Origin: Sva-07 sp963829585
Lineage (GTDB): Bacteria > Actinomycetota > Acidimicrobiia > Acidimicrobiales > Ilumatobacteraceae
DNA: 64,000 nt
Assembly: GCA_963829585.1 (NCBI GenBank)
Contig: CAWHJD010000028.1
Location: forward strand, 1-64,000
Reading direction: 5' to 3'
In this document: positions 35,439 through 44,782 of the stretch, piece by piece
Numbering within the stretch: the first letter of the stretch is position 1
Layout: each line of letters starts with the position of its first letter
Notes under the pieces: generated by a model
What the model was told of the DNA's origin: nothing
Database searches by the model: none
What the model saw: only the letters and a program-made list of their open reading frames with translations
Position numbers and translations under genes: made by a program

Positions 35439-35507
35439 GTGCTCAGCTTTTCACCGTCAGCGCGTCGACACCAGGTCACCTGCATGGCTCGACCACCGTC
35501 GCACAGC

Positions 35508-35580
35508 GCCCTCGGCACGATTCGAACGTGCGCGCTACGGATTAGAAGGCCGTTGCTCTATCCAACTGAGCTACGAGGGC
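35508..35580 (-). tRNA. tRNA-Arg(TCT)
   Basis: The minus strand folds with acceptor arms GCCCTCG and CGAGGGC, a D arm containing AGCTCAGTTGGATAGAGC, anticodon loop CCTTCTAAT (anticodon TCT) and T arm with GTTCGAATC. No CCA is encoded, unlike the other two tRNAs here. Confidence 0.94.
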
Positions 35581-35592
35581 TTTCGATCAACG

Positions 35593-36846
35593 CTAGCGGG
35601 CACTCAACTCGGTACGCAGGAGTCCGAGGGCGGTGATGACCGAGAACTGGCGCATCTGCTCGCGCTGGCCGGGCAGGCGCGTCTGGCGCACCTCGTCGAA
35701 CCCGGGCCCGACGAGGCCGACGTACAGCGTGCCGACCGGCTGACCGTCCTGTTCGTCGGGGCCCGCCACTCCGGTCAGAGCCAGCCCGATGTCGGCACCG
35801 AGACGTTCGCGCACGCCGTGGGCCATCCGACGAGCAGCATCCTCGCTCACCACCGGCCCCTCCCCCACGCCGAGCAACGTCTGCTTGACCTCGGTCGCGT
35901 AACTCACGATGGCTCCGCGGAACACGTCACTGGCCCCGGGAATCGCCGTCAGTCGCGCACCGACCAGGCCGCCGGTCACCGATTCGGCTGTCGCCAACGT
36001 CAGCCCGCGTCGACGACACAGCTCGAGCACCACCGACTCCATCGTGTCGTCGTCGGTGCCGAACACGAGATCGCCGAGTTCTGCGCGCACCACCTGCTCC
36101 CAGTGATCGAGCTGCGCCGTGCACTCGGCCTCCGTCCGCGCCTTGTGCGTCAGGCGCACCTTCAGCCCTTCCCAACCGCTGGCGAGGAACGCCAACGTCG
36201 GGGTATCGGGGCCCTCCAGCTGCTCGATGACGTCGTCGAGGCGCTCGTTGAGTCCGCTCTCGCTCTCACCCCACGTGCGCAGCACCCGGCTGGCGATCAC
36301 CGAGTCGTCACCGCTGCGGTGCCGCAGGTCCGGAAGGATCGCCCGGTGCACCATGTCGTACATCTCGTGTGGCACGCCGGGCACGGCGTAGACGACCTTG
36401 TCGACGCCGTTCACGGTCACCGGACAGATCAGACCGGGTGCCGTCCCGCGGGTCTGCGGGATGATCGTCGCACCGACCGGCACCATGGCCTGACGCAGGT
36501 TGTTGTCGGCCATCCGGCGCCCGCGTGCGGCGAACATTTCGCGAATCACGTCGGCGACCGCATCGTCGGGAACCAGATCGACACCCATCACCGCGGCGAT
36601 CGCATCCCGTGTCAGATCGTCGTGGGTCGGGCCGAGCCCGCCGCACATGATCACCGCGTCCGCGCTCTCGAGGAGCCACCGCAGCTGGGTCTCGATCCGA
36701 GCGACGTTGTCGCCGACCTTCACCTGCACGAGCGAGTCGATGCCGTTGGCGGCGAGCTCACCACCGATCCAGGCCGAGTTCGAGTCGATGATCTGGCCGA
36801 GCAACAGTTCGGTGCCCACCGCCAGCACGTCGCAGCGCAGCGTCAT
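35593..36846 (-). CDS. cinA: CinA-family protein (nicotinamide-nucleotide amidohydrolase type)
   Basis: A 417 aa two-domain protein. The N-terminal MoCF-like domain has AVGTELLLGQIIDSNSAWIG and CGGLGPTHDDLTRDA; the C-terminal amidase domain begins ATAESVTGGLVGARLT and contains GVAGPDEQDGQPVGTLYVG. The C-terminal domain in homologues deamidates NMN, and the N-terminal one has ADP-ribose pyrophosphatase activity. The start overlaps the pgsA stop by 4 bases; rimO-pgsA-cinA is a common actinobacterial order. Confidence 0.95.
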   Translation of the reverse strand: MTLRCDVLAVGTELLLGQIIDSNSAWIGGELAANGIDSLVQVKVGDNVARIETQLRWLLESADAVIMCGGLGPTHDDLTRDAIAAVMGVDLVPDDAVADVIREMFAARGRRMADNNLRQAMVPVGATIIPQTRGTAPGLICPVTVNGVDKVVYAVPGVPHEMYDMVHRAILPDLRHRSGDDSVIASRVLRTWGESESGLNERLDDVIEQLEGPDTPTLAFLASGWEGLKVRLTHKARTEAECTAQLDHWEQVVRAELGDLVFGTDDDTMESVVLELCRRRGLTLATAESVTGGLVGARLTAIPGASDVFRGAIVSYATEVKQTLLGVGEGPVVSEDAARRMAHGVRERLGADIGLALTGVAGPDEQDGQPVGTLYVGLVGPGFDEVRQTRLPGQREQMRQFSVITALGLLRTELSAR

Positions 36847-37445
36847 TCGGCTGTCGCCGTCCGACTGATTCCGCCGAGTTCCTCGTCGATGGCATCGGAC
36901 ACCTCGGCTTCGAGCTGACGAGCCCGCCACAGGTATTGGGCACCGCTCACCAGTGCGAGTATCACGGCGAGCCAGAGGAACGAGTTCCAGATCCAGGTGG
37001 CGTCGACTGCAGTCAGGGGCAGCAGGGCGAAGGCGACGGCCAACTGCTGGCTCACCGTCTTGTACTTGGCGAGCCTGCTGGCCGGCACGCTGATGCCCTT
37101 GCCGCCGACGAGCACCCGATACACGCTGATGACCACTTCTCGGGCCGTGATGATCACGACGGGAACGACCCAGAACACGCCGGTACTCACCAGCGTGAAC
37201 ATCGCACCGAGGATCAGGACCTTGTCGGCGAGCGGATCGAGGAAGGCGCCGGCGGAGGTCGTGCCCTGACGACGAGCGATGTAGCCGTCGACGAAGTCGG
37301 TGGAGCAGAACAGGAACCACATCGCGAACGCGATCCACGAACCGAGTTCGTCGTTCGGGATCACCCAGAACATCAGTGGCGACAACAGCAGTCGCCCCAC
37401 CGTGATGGCATTGGCCCAGGTTGCGAGCTTGTCGGGCTCGACCAT
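36843..37445 (-). CDS. pgsA: CDP-diacylglycerol-glycerol-3-phosphate 3-phosphatidyltransferase
   Basis: Membrane enzyme that makes phosphatidylglycerol phosphate or a related CDP-alcohol phospholipid. The 200 aa protein carries the complete signature STDFVDGYIARRQ then AGAFLDPLADK (DxxDGxxAR-x8-GxxxDxxxD) near residues 48-75, followed by four hydrophobic segments. It overlaps the rimO stop by one base (TGATG) and the cinA start by four, so the three genes are coupled. Confidence 0.93.
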   Translation of the reverse strand: MVEPDKLATWANAITVGRLLLSPLMFWVIPNDELGSWIAFAMWFLFCSTDFVDGYIARRQGTTSAGAFLDPLADKVLILGAMFTLVSTGVFWVVPVVIITAREVVISVYRVLVGGKGISVPASRLAKYKTVSQQLAVAFALLPLTAVDATWIWNSFLWLAVILALVSGAQYLWRARQLEAEVSDAIDEELGGISRTATAE

Positions 37446-38761
37446 CAGAGTCCCCCGACGTCGACCCCGGCGCCGACGAGGTCGGGACCCATTGCGTCGA
37501 CGATCTCGACGTCGACGAAGCTGCCGGGCACGAGATCCGCGGCGAGATGGACCACACCGTCGATTTCGGGGGCCTCGCGATGGCTGCGACCGACCCCGGG
37601 GGTGTCGACCAGCACCGACACCGTCGTACCGATCAACGCATCACGCCGGGTCGCCGTGATGTCGTCCTGCAGCTCGCGCAGCTCGGCCAGCCGCTCGCTC
37701 ATGAGGCCCGGGGCGACCGCCCCATCGAGGTCGGCAGCGTACGTGCCGTCCTCACGGCTGTACGAGAAGAAGCCGCACCAGTCGAGCTGCGCCTCCTCGA
37801 CGAAGTGCAGGAGCTGGTCGTGATCGGCTTCGGTCTCGCCCGGGTACCCGACGATGAAGTTGCTCCGGAAAGCGGCGTCCGGTTCACGGTCGCGGATGTC
37901 GGCGATGCGGTCGAGGAATCGCCGGCCGTCCCCCCAACGGCGCATCCGACGCAGGAGCGGCTTGCTGACGTGCTGCAGCGACAGATCGAAGTACGGCACC
38001 CCCGAGTTGCAGATCGCGTCGATGAGGTCGTCGCTCAGATCACTCGGGTAGAGGTACAGCAGCCGGACACGATCGACGGCGGCGGCAACCGCCTTGACCA
38101 GCGGCACGATCGATCCGGCCCCGAGTTCGTCGGGACGATCCTTGCCGTACGACGCGAGGTCCTGGGCCACGAGCACGATCTCGCGGGCCTCGAGCTGGTC
38201 GACTTCGGCCAGGATCGCGGCCACGTCGCGGCTGCGCTGCGGGCCGCGGAAGCTCGGGATCGCACAGAACCCGCACGAGCGGTCACAGCCCTCTGCGATC
38301 TTCACGTACGCCCACGGCACCGCCGAGCGGGGTCGAGGCAGGTTGAGGAGATCGAACTCGGGCAGCGGTGTGGACGAGACCGGGATGAGCTTTCGCGTGC
38401 CGTTCGGGACCTCGGTGCCGTCACGCTCGACCGGTGCGACGTTGAAGGCCTTGCCGAACCCGGCGACCTGATCGACTTCGGGCAGTGCAGCAGCGAGTTC
38501 CTCGCCGTAGCGCTCGGCCATGCAGCCCGTCACGACCAGTCTCGAACCCTGCGGGCGCTGTCCGTCGAGCGCGAGGATCGTGTCGATCGACTCGCGTCGG
38601 GCTTCGTCGATGAAGGCACACGTGTTCACGACCACGAGGTCGGCGAGCGCAGCGTCGTCGGTCGCTTCCATGCCGTCCGCGATGAGCGCGCCGACCAGCT
38701 TGTCGGAATCGACGTCGTTCTTCGGGCAGCCGAGCGTCTCGATGTAGAACCGCTGGGACAC
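37445..38761 (-). CDS. rimO: Ribosomal protein S12 methylthiotransferase RimO
   Basis: Radical SAM enzyme that methylthiolates an aspartate of ribosomal protein S12. The N-terminal UPF0004 domain has three cluster-binding cysteines in TLGCPKND, VNTCAFID and VVTGCMAERYG; the radical SAM CxxxCxxC motif is EGCDRSCGFCAIPSFRG (near 155). A C-terminal TRAM domain begins near VLVDTPGVG. The 438 aa length is typical. First gene of the rimO-pgsA-cinA unit. Confidence 0.96.
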   Translation of the reverse strand: MSQRFYIETLGCPKNDVDSDKLVGALIADGMEATDDAALADLVVVNTCAFIDEARRESIDTILALDGQRPQGSRLVVTGCMAERYGEELAAALPEVDQVAGFGKAFNVAPVERDGTEVPNGTRKLIPVSSTPLPEFDLLNLPRPRSAVPWAYVKIAEGCDRSCGFCAIPSFRGPQRSRDVAAILAEVDQLEAREIVLVAQDLASYGKDRPDELGAGSIVPLVKAVAAAVDRVRLLYLYPSDLSDDLIDAICNSGVPYFDLSLQHVSKPLLRRMRRWGDGRRFLDRIADIRDREPDAAFRSNFIVGYPGETEADHDQLLHFVEEAQLDWCGFFSYSREDGTYAADLDGAVAPGLMSERLAELRELQDDITATRRDALIGTTVSVLVDTPGVGRSHREAPEIDGVVHLAADLVPGSFVDVEIVDAMGPDLVGAGVDVGGL

Positions 38762-38826
38762 GGCTGTCCACGCTACCCGAGGGTCGTGCGCCCCAGGCCG
38801 ATCCCGTCGCCGGGATCACCGGACGG

Positions 38827-39777
38827 TCACTGATGCGCGAGGCGCAGACCCGGACGCGGCCACCGGAACGACACGAGGCGACCCGAACTCGAGCACGTCA
38901 CGTACGCGGTTCGCAGGTCGTCACCTCCGAAACAGATGTTGGTCGTGATGACGTCTCCGGTGGCATGGAACTCGATCTCGCTGCCGTCGGGCGAGATCGC
39001 GGTGATCCCCCCGTTGATCAATGTCGCGACACACACCCAGCCGTCGCCGTCGACGGCGAGCGAGTCGAGCAGTTGGTGACCCGGGAGGCCACACAGCACC
39101 GCCGAATAGTCGAGCGGAGCCGGTGGGCGCACCTCACCGGGCGCCGTGATGGTGCGCTGGTGCACGCGTCCGTTGTGGGTCTCGGCCCAGTACAGGGTGT
39201 CGGTGTCGGGCGACAGGCCGATGCCGTTGGGCGAGTCGGTCGGGAACACGACCTCCTCGATGCCGCTGCCGTCGGCGTGCGCGTAGTAGATGCCCGTGAG
39301 ATCGGCGGTCCGTGCGGTCGTGTCGCGAATACCGTGGTCGGTGAACCAGAACCCGCCATGGCCGTCCATCACGAGATCGTTCGGGCTCCGCAGCGGGTGG
39401 CCGTCGCACTCGGTGTAGAGGTCGGTCACCGTGCCGTCATGGGGATCGACGCGCTGGATCCTGCCACCGATGTACCCGTCACGGTTGAACCCGCCGGGGA
39501 CCGTCATCCCACCGAACTCGATCGGAGTGAACGATCCACCGTTGTTGCACACGTAGAAGGCCCCGTCGGGACCGACCGCGGCACCGTTCGGGCCTCCGGG
39601 GATCTCGGCGATCGTCTCGGTGGTTCCGTCGGGATGGATCCGGGTGAGCCGTTGTCCGAACATCTCCACGACCACGACCGAACCGTCGGGCATGGCGATC
39701 GGGCCCTCGGGGAACCGGAGACCCTGGGCGATCTCGGTCAACTCGGGTGTGAACTCACGAACGGTCGCAGACGCCAT
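38827..39777 (-). CDS. SMP-30/gluconolactonase-like protein
   Basis: A 316 aa six-bladed beta-propeller. FPEGPIAMPDGSVVVVEMFGQRLTRI is the first blade with the metal-binding glutamate, RSPNDLVMDGHGGFWFTDHG has the conserved Asn and Asp, and SPNGIGLSPDTDTLYWAET and DSLAVDGDGWVCVATL supply the remaining metal residues. Probably a lactonase acting on sugar or other lactones; the substrate is not assignable. No signal peptide. Confidence 0.9.
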   Translation of the reverse strand: MASATVREFTPELTEIAQGLRFPEGPIAMPDGSVVVVEMFGQRLTRIHPDGTTETIAEIPGGPNGAAVGPDGAFYVCNNGGSFTPIEFGGMTVPGGFNRDGYIGGRIQRVDPHDGTVTDLYTECDGHPLRSPNDLVMDGHGGFWFTDHGIRDTTARTADLTGIYYAHADGSGIEEVVFPTDSPNGIGLSPDTDTLYWAETHNGRVHQRTITAPGEVRPPAPLDYSAVLCGLPGHQLLDSLAVDGDGWVCVATLINGGITAISPDGSEIEFHATGDVITTNICFGGDDLRTAYVTCSSSGRLVSFRWPRPGLRLAHQ

Positions 39778-39808
39778 GGCGACATGATGTCACCGCCACC
39801 TCGTCTCG

Positions 39809-42394
39809 TCAGACTTGGCCGTTCTGCTGCAGCAGTTCGAACTCCTCGACGGTCATCAGCACCGAGCGGGCCTTCGATCCCTCGCTCGGGCCGACGACAC
39901 CGCGTTGTTCGAGCAGGTCCATGATGCGTCCGGCGCGAGCGAACCCGACCTTCAGCTTGCGCTGCAGCATGGAGGTCGATCCGAGTTGACTGCGCACCAC
40001 GAGTTCCATGGCCTGGCGCATCATCGCGGTGTCCTCGTCGTCGTCACCCGCGGAGAATGCGTTCGCGTCGGAGGTGACGTCGAGATCGTCGAACGAGGCC
40101 ATGGCACCCGCACCCGCCGATGGTGCCCCGGGGCCACCACGTGGCGGCACGAGCGCCGACTGACCCGCGAATCCATCGTGGTCGCCGCCGCTCTCGCCCC
40201 CCGATTCGACGTCGTCGGAGTAGATCGGTTCGGGTGACTGCGCCCTCCAGTGCGCGACGACCTGGCGCACCTCCTCCTCGCTCACGAACGATCCCTGGAT
40301 GCGGTTGGCGACCGACGAGTTGCCGGGCAGCAGGAGCATGTCGCCCTTGCCGACGAGTTTCTCGGCGCCGGGCTGGTCGAGGATGACGCGCGAGTCCGTG
40401 AGGCTGGAGACGGCGAAGGCCATGCGCGCCGGGATGTTGGCCTTGATGACACCGGTGATCACGTTGACCGACGGGCGTTGGGTGGCGACGATCAGGTGGA
40501 TGCCGACGGCACGGGCCTTCTGGGCGATGCGAGTGATCGACTCCTCGACGTCGCGCGCCGCCACCATCATGAGGTCGTTGAGTTCGTCGACGACCACCAC
40601 GATGTAGGGCATGTGTTCGTACTCGACGGTCGATCCGAGTGGCGGCTGGATCTGGCCCTTCGCGAACGCCTTGTTGTACCCCGAGATGTCGCGGTAACCC
40701 AGTTCGGAGAGCACGTCGTAGCGCCGCTCCATCTCCTTGACCGCCCACCCGAGCGCGTTGGCGGCCTTCTTCGGATTCGTGACCGGCTGCGTGAGCAGGT
40801 GCGGGAGGCGGGCGTACTGGCCCATCTCGACCTGTTTCGGGTCGATGAGGATCAGTCGCACGTCGTCGGGCGTGGTGCGCATGAGGAGCGACGTGATGAT
40901 GCAGTTGATCCCACTCGACTTGCCGGCACCGGTGGCACCGGCGATCAGCATGTGCGGGGTCGTGGCGAGGTCGAGGAACACGGCCTTTCCGGCGATGTCC
41001 TTGCCGATGGCGACCTCGAGCGGATTGGTGGCCGTCGCAGCCTCCGGTGAGGTCAACAGGTCGCCCAGTGCAACGAGCTGGCGCTGGTGGTTGGGCACTT
41101 CGACACCGATCGCCGAACGGCCCGGGATGGGCGCCAGGATCCGGACGTCGACCGCCGCCATCGCATACGCGATGTCCTTCTGGAGGCTCGTGACCCGCGC
41201 GACCTTGACGCCGGGCCCGAGCTCGAGCTCGTAGCGCGTGACGGTCGGGCCGACGGTCATGCCGACCAGGGTGGTGTCGACGCCGTGGGAGGCGAGCGAC
41301 TCGTGCAACGTCACGCCGCGCGCCTCGACCGCCTTGCGATCGATCTTCTGTTCGGCCGGACGATCGAGGAACGTCATCGGTGGGAGCACCCAGGCGCCGA
41401 CACTCGTGCCGTCGGGATTCACCGCCCCCGACGGGGTGCCGGTGGAGACCTTCGGCGTGCGGCGCCGCTTCGGTGCAGCGTCGTCGCTCGCCAGCTCGTC
41501 GCCCTCGGCGGCGAAGTCGTACAGCGCAGAGCCCGAACCCGTGAGCGTCGACGCTTCACCCGCCACGTCGTACGGCGCGAACGTCGGGCCGTCACCGGTG
41601 ACGTCACCGTCGCGGTCGCTGCTGAGCGTGGAGATGTTGCTGATGCCCGACTTGGCCGCCCGTCCCAGTGGCGCGCCGACGGCTGCGAGGAACCCACCCG
41701 TGTTCTGAGCGAACGTGCGAAGCGAGGTGCGCGTGACGAGCAGTGCCCCGCCGATCAACCCGGCGGTGAGCACCACCGCAGCGCCTGCCGAGGCCAGGAG
41801 CGCTTCGAGGGGCGCGCCGACGAGCGCACCGATGTAGCCGCCCGCGTCGACGACCTCGTCGGCGCCGTCGGAGATCTTGTCGGGTCCGAGCGCCACCTGC
41901 AGCAGCCCGAGGGCCGAGAGCGACACGATCGACCAGCCGATCGCCAGCTGGATCGGGCTGGCCGTGCGCCCACGGCGGAGGAACGCCACGCCGACGGCGA
42001 CGAGCACGATCGGCAGTGCGTACCGGCCGTAGCCGACCAGCCAACCCATCAGCGTGTCGATGCCACTCCCGAGCGGACCCGCCAGATTCAGGTAGACGGC
42101 CAAGCCGAGCACGATCGCGAGGCCGATCAGGCCGATCCCCACGAACTCGTGCTCGCGCCCGCCGACCGCACCGCGCAGGACCGAGCCTCCGTGAGTGATC
42201 TCACCCTCGGGTGGTGTTGCGTCGCGAACGCTCCCGGGCGCCGGCACCTTCGAACGCGAGGACGGCGATGCCTTGGCAGATGACTTCGTCGAGGACTTCT
42301 TCGAGGGCGACGTCTTCGACGACGAGGATCGGGACGCGCCGGAGGTCGACTTCTTCGACGTCGAACGCTTCTTGGACGGGCCCCACGTGGTCAT
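39809..42394 (-). CDS. ftsK: DNA translocase FtsK
   Basis: Septal DNA pump, 861 aa. The N-terminus is a Lys/Ser/Thr-rich cytoplasmic segment (residues 1-75), then four or five membrane segments at about 75-235, a Thr/Asp-rich linker, and the motor: Walker A IAGATGAGKSSG near residue 485, Walker B YIVVVVDELNDLMM near 595, and the RecA-like core. The C-terminal gamma winged-helix domain is present (AMELVVRSQLGSTSMLQRKLKVGFARAGRIMDLLE). The linker is short compared with E. coli FtsK, as in other SpoIIIE-type proteins. Confidence 0.96.
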   Translation of the reverse strand: MTTWGPSKKRSTSKKSTSGASRSSSSKTSPSKKSSTKSSAKASPSSRSKVPAPGSVRDATPPEGEITHGGSVLRGAVGGREHEFVGIGLIGLAIVLGLAVYLNLAGPLGSGIDTLMGWLVGYGRYALPIVLVAVGVAFLRRGRTASPIQLAIGWSIVSLSALGLLQVALGPDKISDGADEVVDAGGYIGALVGAPLEALLASAGAAVVLTAGLIGGALLVTRTSLRTFAQNTGGFLAAVGAPLGRAAKSGISNISTLSSDRDGDVTGDGPTFAPYDVAGEASTLTGSGSALYDFAAEGDELASDDAAPKRRRTPKVSTGTPSGAVNPDGTSVGAWVLPPMTFLDRPAEQKIDRKAVEARGVTLHESLASHGVDTTLVGMTVGPTVTRYELELGPGVKVARVTSLQKDIAYAMAAVDVRILAPIPGRSAIGVEVPNHQRQLVALGDLLTSPEAATATNPLEVAIGKDIAGKAVFLDLATTPHMLIAGATGAGKSSGINCIITSLLMRTTPDDVRLILIDPKQVEMGQYARLPHLLTQPVTNPKKAANALGWAVKEMERRYDVLSELGYRDISGYNKAFAKGQIQPPLGSTVEYEHMPYIVVVVDELNDLMMVAARDVEESITRIAQKARAVGIHLIVATQRPSVNVITGVIKANIPARMAFAVSSLTDSRVILDQPGAEKLVGKGDMLLLPGNSSVANRIQGSFVSEEEVRQVVAHWRAQSPEPIYSDDVESGGESGGDHDGFAGQSALVPPRGGPGAPSAGAGAMASFDDLDVTSDANAFSAGDDDEDTAMMRQAMELVVRSQLGSTSMLQRKLKVGFARAGRIMDLLEQRGVVGPSEGSKARSVLMTVEEFELLQQNGQV

Positions 42395-42460
42395 GACGGA
42401 TCACACGGTACCAAGGGGCCGTCACACCGAACCGTGACCCTCATACTGTCCCACGACGGA

Positions 42461-42988
42461 TCAGACGGGGTCGACGGCCAGCACCGAGCCGTCGGGGCCC
42501 ACCGTGATGTCGAGCACGCCGCCTTCGGCCGACTGCGCGGCAACCACGTAGCGCACGCTGCCGCCTTCGCCGCCTTCGACGCTCAGCGTCTGGATGGTGG
42601 CATCAGGCAGTTCCTCGGTGACCTTCGCGAGGATGGCGGCCTCGTCGAAGTCGATCGCATCCGCGGTGAACGTGAATCCGGATGCCCCGGTCAGCGCCGG
42701 CGCCGGAGGCAGGAGCTCGCCGTCGGCGTACACGTACGGAATCGCCGCGGTCGCACCGTCGACAGCCACGAAGATGTTGGTCAGCTTGGGCCCGGCGGTC
42801 ACCTCGAAGTAGTCCTGACCCGCTCCGAGTTCCGCCTCGACGGCGGCGACACCGGCGGCGATGTCGTCGACGAACGACGCGTCGACGCTCTCGTCGGAGT
42901 CGCCCGAGCACGCAGCCACCAGCGTCATGGCAGCGGTGATCCCGACCACGAATCGGATCCGGAGGGAGCGGTGGCGCACCGTCGCCAA
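42461..42988 (-). CDS. Hypothetical lipoprotein
   Basis: A 175 aa protein with a lipoprotein signal ending in TLVAAC (lipobox cysteine near residue 27), followed by an acidic spacer. The mature part alternates beta-strand-like segments (YFEVTAGPKLTNIFVAV, FTFTADAIDFDEAAI, SVRYVVAAQSAEGGVLDI) and resembles small secreted beta-sandwich proteins of no known function. It lies 4 bases beyond the rnj stop and could be co-transcribed with rnj. Confidence 0.75.
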   Translation of the reverse strand: MATVRHRSLRIRFVVGITAAMTLVAACSGDSDESVDASFVDDIAAGVAAVEAELGAGQDYFEVTAGPKLTNIFVAVDGATAAIPYVYADGELLPPAPALTGASGFTFTADAIDFDEAAILAKVTEELPDATIQTLSVEGGEGGSVRYVVAAQSAEGGVLDITVGPDGSVLAVDPV

Positions 42989-42991
42989 GAG

Positions 42992-44782
42992 TCAGGTCTC
43001 CATGACGACGGGAACGATCATCGGACGGCGCTTCGTGCGCTCGCTGACGAACTTTCCTGCCGCGCGGCGAACATCGCGCTCGAGTGCTTCGACGTCACGA
43101 ACACCCTTGCCGAGCGACGACTCGACCGCGTCGGCGACGGCGTCGCACGCCTCGTCGAGCAGGTCTTCTGCTTCAGGCGCGTACACCCAGCCGCGAGTGA
43201 TGATCTCGGGGCCGACGAGCACCTTGCCGGTCTGGATGTCGACGGTGACCACGACGACGACCACGCCCTCCTCGGCGAGCTTCTGACGGTCGCGCAACAC
43301 GCCCTGGCCGACGTCGCCGACGATGCCGTCGACGTAGAGGTAGCCCGCGGGCACACGACCGACCGGACGAATTTCCTTCTTCGTCAGTTCGAGCACGTCG
43401 CCGTCCTCGCACAGGATGACCCGGTCGTGCGGCACGCCCATCAGCTCGCCGAGGCGGGCGTTGGCGACCATGTGCCGGTACTCGCCGTGGATCGGGACGT
43501 ACCACTCGGGGTTGACGATCGACAGGTAGGTCTTGATCTCGTCGGCCTGGGCGTGGCCGGTGGCATGCACGTCGAGGATGCCGGAGTGCACTACTTCGGC
43601 ACCGATGCGCAGCAGCCCGTCGATGACGGCATTCACGTTGCTCTCGTTGCCCGGAATCGCGTGGCTCGACAACACGACCGTGTCGTGCTCGCCGAGCTTC
43701 AGCCATTTGTTCTCGCCGCGAGCCATCAATCCGAGCGCGGACATCGGTTCGCCCTGCGACCCGGTCGAGATGATGCAGACCTTGCCGGGCTCGTACTTGT
43801 CGATGTCGTCGATGTCGATGATCGACGACTCGGGGATGTCGAGCACCTTGAGTTCACGTCCGAGCCGGACGTTCTTCTTCATGCTCAGACCCAGGGTGGC
43901 GACGACGCGCCCTTCGGCGATGGCCGCCGTGGCGATCTGCTGGATCCGATGCAGGTGGCTCGCGAAGCTCGCCGTGATGATTCGGCGGTCACGTTGAGCT
44001 GCGAACAGGCCCTGCAGGACGCTGCCGACGCTGGTCTCGCTCGGCGAGTAACCGGCCTCTTCGGCGTTGGTGGAGTCGGCCATCAGCAGACGGATACCGG
44101 GCGACTTCGCGAGCTGGCCGATGCGAGCCAGATCGGTGCGGCGATGGTCGACCGGTGTCAGGTCGATCTTGTAGTCGCCCGAGTGCAGCACCACGCCCTG
44201 CGCCGTGTGGACCGCGATCGCGTGGGCGTGCGGCACCGAGTGGGTGACCGGGATGAACTCGACGAGCAGCTGGCCGATCGCGACGGATTCGCCGTCGACG
44301 ACCTTGCGCATGTCGGTCTTCGGGAGCAGCCCGGCTTCCTCGATGCGGTTGCGTGCCAGGCCGAGCGTCAATGCGGCGCCGTAGATCGGGAGCGGATCGT
44401 CTCTGAGGTCGCCGATGCCGTCGTGATCACGCAGCAGGTACTGGATGGCGCCGACGTGATCCTCATGGCCGTGCGTGAGCACGAGCGCCTGGATCCGTGC
44501 AGCGTTCTCGCGCAGGTAGGTGAAGTCGGGCAGGATCAGGTCGATCCCGTGCATGTTCGCATCGGGGAACATCAACCCACAGTCGATGAGGATGATCGTG
44601 CGATCCGGGTCGTCGGCGGCGCCCTGCTCGATCGCCATGCAGTTGCGGCCGATCTCTCCGAGGCCGCCGAGGAAGATGATGCGGACCGGGACGGATTGAT
44701 CGGTGGAGCCCGGTGCGAGACGGTCAGCCACGGGCGGCGACCAGTCGTTCGTGGACGCCGCGTGCGGCGTGTTCGAGTCCAT
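42992..44782 (-). CDS. rnj: Ribonuclease J
   Basis: Metallo-beta-lactamase/beta-CASP ribonuclease acting in mRNA decay and rRNA maturation. Seen are RIIFLGGLGEIGRN, the metal-binding THGHEDHVGAI (near 102), the LLMADSTNAE region, beta-CASP motifs TGSQGEPMSAL and LSSHAIPGNE, and HVHATGHAQADE-like C-terminal motif (DVHATGHAQADEI). Length about 596 aa. ATG 44782 is probable, but the N-terminal 35 residues are poorly constrained and overlap the end of dapA; GTG 44732 is an alternative start just before dapA's stop. Confidence 0.93.
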   Translation of the reverse strand: MDSNTPHAASTNDWSPPVADRLAPGSTDQSVPVRIIFLGGLGEIGRNCMAIEQGAADDPDRTIILIDCGLMFPDANMHGIDLILPDFTYLRENAARIQALVLTHGHEDHVGAIQYLLRDHDGIGDLRDDPLPIYGAALTLGLARNRIEEAGLLPKTDMRKVVDGESVAIGQLLVEFIPVTHSVPHAHAIAVHTAQGVVLHSGDYKIDLTPVDHRRTDLARIGQLAKSPGIRLLMADSTNAEEAGYSPSETSVGSVLQGLFAAQRDRRIITASFASHLHRIQQIATAAIAEGRVVATLGLSMKKNVRLGRELKVLDIPESSIIDIDDIDKYEPGKVCIISTGSQGEPMSALGLMARGENKWLKLGEHDTVVLSSHAIPGNESNVNAVIDGLLRIGAEVVHSGILDVHATGHAQADEIKTYLSIVNPEWYVPIHGEYRHMVANARLGELMGVPHDRVILCEDGDVLELTKKEIRPVGRVPAGYLYVDGIVGDVGQGVLRDRQKLAEEGVVVVVVTVDIQTGKVLVGPEIITRGWVYAPEAEDLLDEACDAVADAVESSLGKGVRDVEALERDVRRAAGKFVSERTKRRPMIVPVVMET